A DNA stretch of 64,000 nt from Collinsella sp. AF20-14LB. GTDB lineage: Bacteria; Actinomycetota; Coriobacteriia; Coriobacteriales; Coriobacteriaceae. A model generated the notes under the pieces. That model ran no database searches. It was not told the DNA's origin and saw only the letters and a list, made by a program, of their open reading frames with translations. The position numbers and the translations under genes were made by a program. Positions 60,986 through 64,000 of the stretch are shown here, piece after piece. The first letter of the stretch is position 1, and the number at the start of each line of letters is the position of its first letter. Location: positions 1 through 64,000 of the forward strand of contig NZ_QRWD01000004.1 in assembly GCF_003459505.1 (NCBI RefSeq). Direction: 5' to 3'.

Positions 60986-61324
60986 TCAGACCTCCATCTG
61001 ACATCGTCTTGCGCTGATAGATAAACCATAAGAAATAAAACCGTGTTGATTATAACGAAATGCTGACCGAATACCCCATAAAATCGACCGTATGCCGAAT
61101 TAGAAGTTCATTTTTTGCGGGATAAACGGTATATGAAAAAATTTACCAACCGCTCTAACCGCTGCTATCTGGGCGATATGTCAGTTTGGCGATGTGCCGA
61201 AGAAAAAACGTTTTACCAATGTTGAGCATCACACGGTCTGCACCGTTGCGTGCGGACCATATTTCCAAACCGATTGTTTTGGCTAGACGCGTCGCTTTGG
61301 GGTACCATAGCTCCACTATCAACT
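60986..61324. other. AT-rich intergenic region between pyk and the cation ATPase
   Basis: This 340 bp stretch contains the divergent promoters. It is clearly AT-rich against the local average. I see no ORF worth reporting and no repeat of the families found elsewhere. ACCATAGCT near 61302 may belong to the ATPase promoter. Confidence 0.5.
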
Positions 61325-61419
61325 GCCGCTCAGCACGGCAGCCTTGATGAGCCCTTGCCCTTCTCCTGGGAATTATGATCGGGCATCAATCTGCTGAGTG
61401 GCCCGAATCCCAGGAGGGG
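61325..61419 (+). promoter_or_regulatory. structured leader with possible pseudoknot over the ATPase ribosome binding site
   Basis: P1: 61325-61335 pairs with 61392-61402 (11 bp, one G-T). P2 inside it: TTGATG and CCC (61344-61349, 61352-61354) pair with GGG and CATCAA (61381-61383, 61384-61389). The P2 loop contains CTCCTGGGA (61363-61371), which matches TCCCAGGAG (61408-61416) outside P1, a pseudoknot that would hide the Shine-Dalgarno AGGAGGGG. This is how translational riboswitches act. I do not recognise the class; a metal ion would be a fitting ligand. Confidence 0.55.
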
Positions 61420-61426
61420 ACTCTAT

Positions 61427-64000
61427 ATGCAAAAGGAATACCTGTCCGCCGCGGCGGAGGTGCTCAGCGACCAAGGTGTCGATGAGCACCTCGGCCTGAG
61501 CAACGACGAGGCGTCTTCGCGCCTCGCCAAGACAGGCCCTAACAAGCTCGAGGAAGCCGAGAAGACACCGCTGTGGAAGCGTTTCTTTGAGCAGATGGCC
61601 GACCCCATGGTCATCATGCTGATCGTTGCCGCCGTCATCAGTGCGCTCACGGGCATGGTCAAGGGCGAGCCCGACTTTGCCGATGTTGCCATCATCATGT
61701 TCGTCGTTATCGTCAACTCGGTGCTGGGCGTGGTCCAGGAAGCCAAGAGCGAGGAGGCCCTCGAGGCCCTGCAGGAGATGAGTGCGGCGCAGTCCAAGGT
61801 GCTACGCGACGGCAAGCTCGTGCACCTGCCGAGCGCCGAGCTCGTGCCCGGCGACGTGATCATGCTCGAGGCGGGCGACTCCGTCCCGGCCGACTGCCGC
61901 GTGCTCGAGAGCGCCACGATGAAGATCGAAGAGGCCGCGCTCACCGGCGAGTCCGTGCCCGTCGAGAAGCATGCCAACGTGATCGAGCTCGCCGCCGGCA
62001 CCGACGACGTGCCGCTCGGCGACCGTAAGAACATGTGCTATATGGGCTCCACCGTCGTGTACGGCCGTGGTCGCGCCGTCGTGGTCGGCACCGGCATGAA
62101 CACCGAGATGGGCAAGATCGCCGGCGCCCTGGCCGAGGCCAAGGAAGAGCTCACGCCGCTGCAGGTGAAGCTCGCCGAGCTCAGCCGCATCCTCACCATC
62201 ATGGTGATCGTCATCTGCGTCGTCATCTTTGGCGTTGACATCCTCCGCCACGGCGTGGGCAACGTCCTTACCGATCCGACTGCCCTGCTCGACACCTTTA
62301 TGGTTGCCGTCTCGCTCGCCGTCGCCGCCATCCCCGAGGGCCTTGTTGCCGTCGTGACCATCGTCCTTTCGCTTGGCGTGACCAAGATGGCCAAGCGCCA
62401 GGCGATTATCCGCAAGCTCTCTGCTGTCGAGACCCTTGGCTGCACGCAGACCATCTGCTCCGACAAGACCGGTACCCTTACCCAAAACAAGATGACCGTC
62501 GTCAAGCACGAGCTCGCTGCGCCTAAGGAGAAGTTCCTGGCCGGTATGGCCCTTTGCTCCGATGCCCAGTGGGACGAGGAGCTGGGCGAGGCCGTGGGCG
62601 AGCCGACCGAGTGCGCGCTCGTCAACGACGCCGGCAAGGCTGGCCTCACCGGCCTGACTGCCGAGCATCCGCGCGTGGGCGAGGCCCCGTTCGACTCGGG
62701 CCGCAAGATGATGTCCGTGATCGTCGAGACGCTGGATGGCGAGTACGAGCAGTACACCAAGGGCGCGCCCGACGTGGTGATCGGCCTGTGCACCCATATT
62801 TACGAGGGCGAAAAGGTCGTCCCGCTGACCGAGGAGCGTCGCGCCGAGCTCGTGGCCGCCAACAAGGCCATGGCCGACGAGGCTCTGCGCGTGCTGGCGC
62901 TGGCAAGCCGCACCTACACCGAGGTTCCCGACGACTGCAGCCCCGCTGCGCTCGAGCATGACCTGGTCTTCTGTGGCCTGTCCGGCATGATCGACCCGGT
63001 CCGTCCCGAGGTGGCCGACGCTATCCACGAGGCGCACGACGCCGGTATCCGCACCGTCATGATCACGGGCGACCACATCGACACCGCCGTGGCCATCGCC
63101 AAGCAGCTGGGCATCGTCGCCGATCGCAGCCAGGCCATCACCGGTGCCGACCTCGATCGCATGAGCGACGAGGAACTCGACGCGCACATCGAGGACTACG
63201 GCGTGTACGCCCGCGTCCAGCCCGAGCACAAGACACGCATCGTCGAGGCCTGGAAGTCGCGCGACCAGATCGTAGCCATGACGGGCGACGGCGTCAACGA
63301 CGCCCCGTCCATCAAGCGCGCCGACATTGGCGTTGGTATGGGCATCACCGGTACCGACGTCACCAAGAACGTCGCCGACATGGTACTTGCCGATGACAAC
63401 TTCGCTACCATCATCGGCGCCTGCGAAGAGGGTCGTCGCATCTACGACAACATCCGCAAGGTCATCCAGTTCCTGCTTTCGGCCAACCTTGCCGAGGTGT
63501 TCTCGGTGTTTATCGCCACGCTCATCGGCTTTACCATCTTCCAGCCGGTGCAGCTGCTGTGGGTGAACCTGGTCACCGACTGCTTCCCCGCGCTCGCGCT
63601 GGGCATGGAGGATGCCGAGGGCGACATCATGAAGCGCAAGCCGCGCAACGCCAAGGACGGTGTCTTTGCCGGACATATGGGTCTGGACTGCGTGGTCCAG
63701 GGCCTAATCATCACCGCGCTGGTGCTGGCGAGCTTCTTTGTGGGCGTGTACTTTGACATGGGCTACATCCACATCGCCGATATGATCGCCGGCAATGCCG
63801 ACGAGGAAGGCGTGATGATGGCGTTCATCACGCTCAACATGGTCGAGATTTTCCACTGCTTCAATATGCGCAGCCGTCGTGCGTCGCTGTTCACCATGAA
63901 GAAGCAGAACAAGTGGCTGTGGGCTTCCGCCGCGCTGGCACTGGTGCTGACGGTGATCGTGACCGTGCAGCCGACGCTTGCCGAGATGTTCTTTGGCCCC
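61427..64000 (+). CDS. P2-type cation-transporting ATPase (calcium-pump-like), 3' end beyond window
   Basis: At least 858 residues are visible with no stop, so the gene runs off the right edge. EALTGESVPVEKHA is the actuator motif, VSLAVAAIPEGLVAVVTIVLSLG is M4 with the Pro-Glu-Gly-Leu ion site, and ICSDKTGTLTQNKMT holds the phosphorylated Asp346. KGAPDVVIG, MITGDHIDTA and MTGDGVNDAPSIKRADIGVGMG follow in order. M5-M10 lie in 63450-64000. The PEGL motif fits Ca2+ or Mn2+ pumps of the PMA1/PMR1 type. AGGAGGGG precedes the ATG within the regulated leader. Confidence 0.94.
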   Translation, partial: MQKEYLSAAAEVLSDQGVDEHLGLSNDEASSRLAKTGPNKLEEAEKTPLWKRFFEQMADPMVIMLIVAAVISALTGMVKGEPDFADVAIIMFVVIVNSVLGVVQEAKSEEALEALQEMSAAQSKVLRDGKLVHLPSAELVPGDVIMLEAGDSVPADCRVLESATMKIEEAALTGESVPVEKHANVIELAAGTDDVPLGDRKNMCYMGSTVVYGRGRAVVVGTGMNTEMGKIAGALAEAKEELTPLQVKLAELSRILTIMVIVICVVIFGVDILRHGVGNVLTDPTALLDTFMVAVSLAVAAIPEGLVAVVTIVLSLGVTKMAKRQAIIRKLSAVETLGCTQTICSDKTGTLTQNKMTVVKHELAAPKEKFLAGMALCSDAQWDEELGEAVGEPTECALVNDAGKAGLTGLTAEHPRVGEAPFDSGRKMMSVIVETLDGEYEQYTKGAPDVVIGLCTHIYEGEKVVPLTEERRAELVAANKAMADEALRVLALASRTYTEVPDDCSPAALEHDLVFCGLSGMIDPVRPEVADAIHEAHDAGIRTVMITGDHIDTAVAIAKQLGIVADRSQAITGADLDRMSDEELDAHIEDYGVYARVQPEHKTRIVEAWKSRDQIVAMTGDGVNDAPSIKRADIGVGMGITGTDVTKNVADMVLADDNFATIIGACEEGRRIYDNIRKVIQFLLSANLAEVFSVFIATLIGFTIFQPVQLLWVNLVTDCFPALALGMEDAEGDIMKRKPRNAKDGVFAGHMGLDCVVQGLIITALVLASFFVGVYFDMGYIHIADMIAGNADEEGVMMAFITLNMVEIFHCFNMRSRRASLFTMKKQNKWLWASAALALVLTVIVTVQPTLAEMFFGP

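Noticed and set aside
59333-61024. 563-codon ORF on the plus strand
   Set aside because: It is the mirror of the pyruvate kinase gene, with Asp/Leu/Gly-rich low-complexity content caused by GC-rich codons.
61343-61400. Hammerhead-like CTTGATGAG word in the ATPase leader
   Set aside because: The hammerhead core needs CUGAUGA and GAAA in proper order; neither is complete here.
61802-63676. 624-codon minus-strand ORF
   Set aside because: Antisense shadow of the P-type ATPase, which has every family motif in order.

Overview
The window is high-GC DNA of a gut Coriobacteriia genome, most likely Collinsella. This rests on the gene content and codon use: a mannose-family PTS with SIS-domain deglycases, PheST behind a T-box, a fused CbiM/NikM transporter, and many SipW-type secreted proteins. 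The taxon is an inference, because no rRNA is present. Housekeeping genes alternate with accessory DNA.

1-14 kb: an EamA transporter, then a mannose-type PTS (IIAB, IIC, IID) followed by a SIS-domain sugar-phosphate deglycase and a HAD phosphatase. Next come a YitT protein, a GntR/UTRA repressor, RecQ, a second GntR/UTRA repressor with its own SIS enzyme, and an L-lactate/hydroxyacid dehydrogenase. The layout resembles gfr/frl systems for Amadori products. The same ACGT-N5-ACGT site precedes the PTS and the first GntR gene. 14-23 kb: MetA (predicted acetyl type), 5-formyl-THF cyclo-ligase, HicAB, an M16C peptidase, a repeat-rich 690 bp gap, and a PilZ protein paired with a membrane-anchored TasA-like protein.

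23-34 kb is accessory. It has two AT-richer SipW-type secreted proteins, a Sau3AI-like restriction-modification pair, a decayed phage or satellite module (HTH protein, small ORF, primase with an in-frame stop), a second C5 methyltransferase convergent with a HEPN/DUF262 pair, a frameshifted phage scaffold remnant and an IS21 IstB remnant. It ends at tRNA-Val(GAC).

34.4-43.3 kb is the most unusual locus. A tight run of eight genes encodes four secreted proteins with SipW-type signals, two SipW-like signal peptidases, a membrane-anchored McrB-like AAA+ ATPase, and a DUF2357/McrC-like protein with a very long coiled coil. I read it as a possible surface-fibre export or assembly machine built from restriction-system parts.

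43.4-64 kb returns to core functions: EamA transporter, DUF4012 protein, GlmM, M32 carboxypeptidase, T-box plus PheS-PheT, a NikR-like operator before CbiMQO, a PF00882-like protein, an AbiEi/DUF559-like protein, pyruvate kinase and a P2-type cation ATPase that runs off the window. The ATPase has a nested, pseudoknot-capable leader that can mask its ribosome binding site.

Intergenic spaces carry several families of inverted-repeat elements. Some keep a conserved core while their outer arms differ in sequence yet stay self-complementary.
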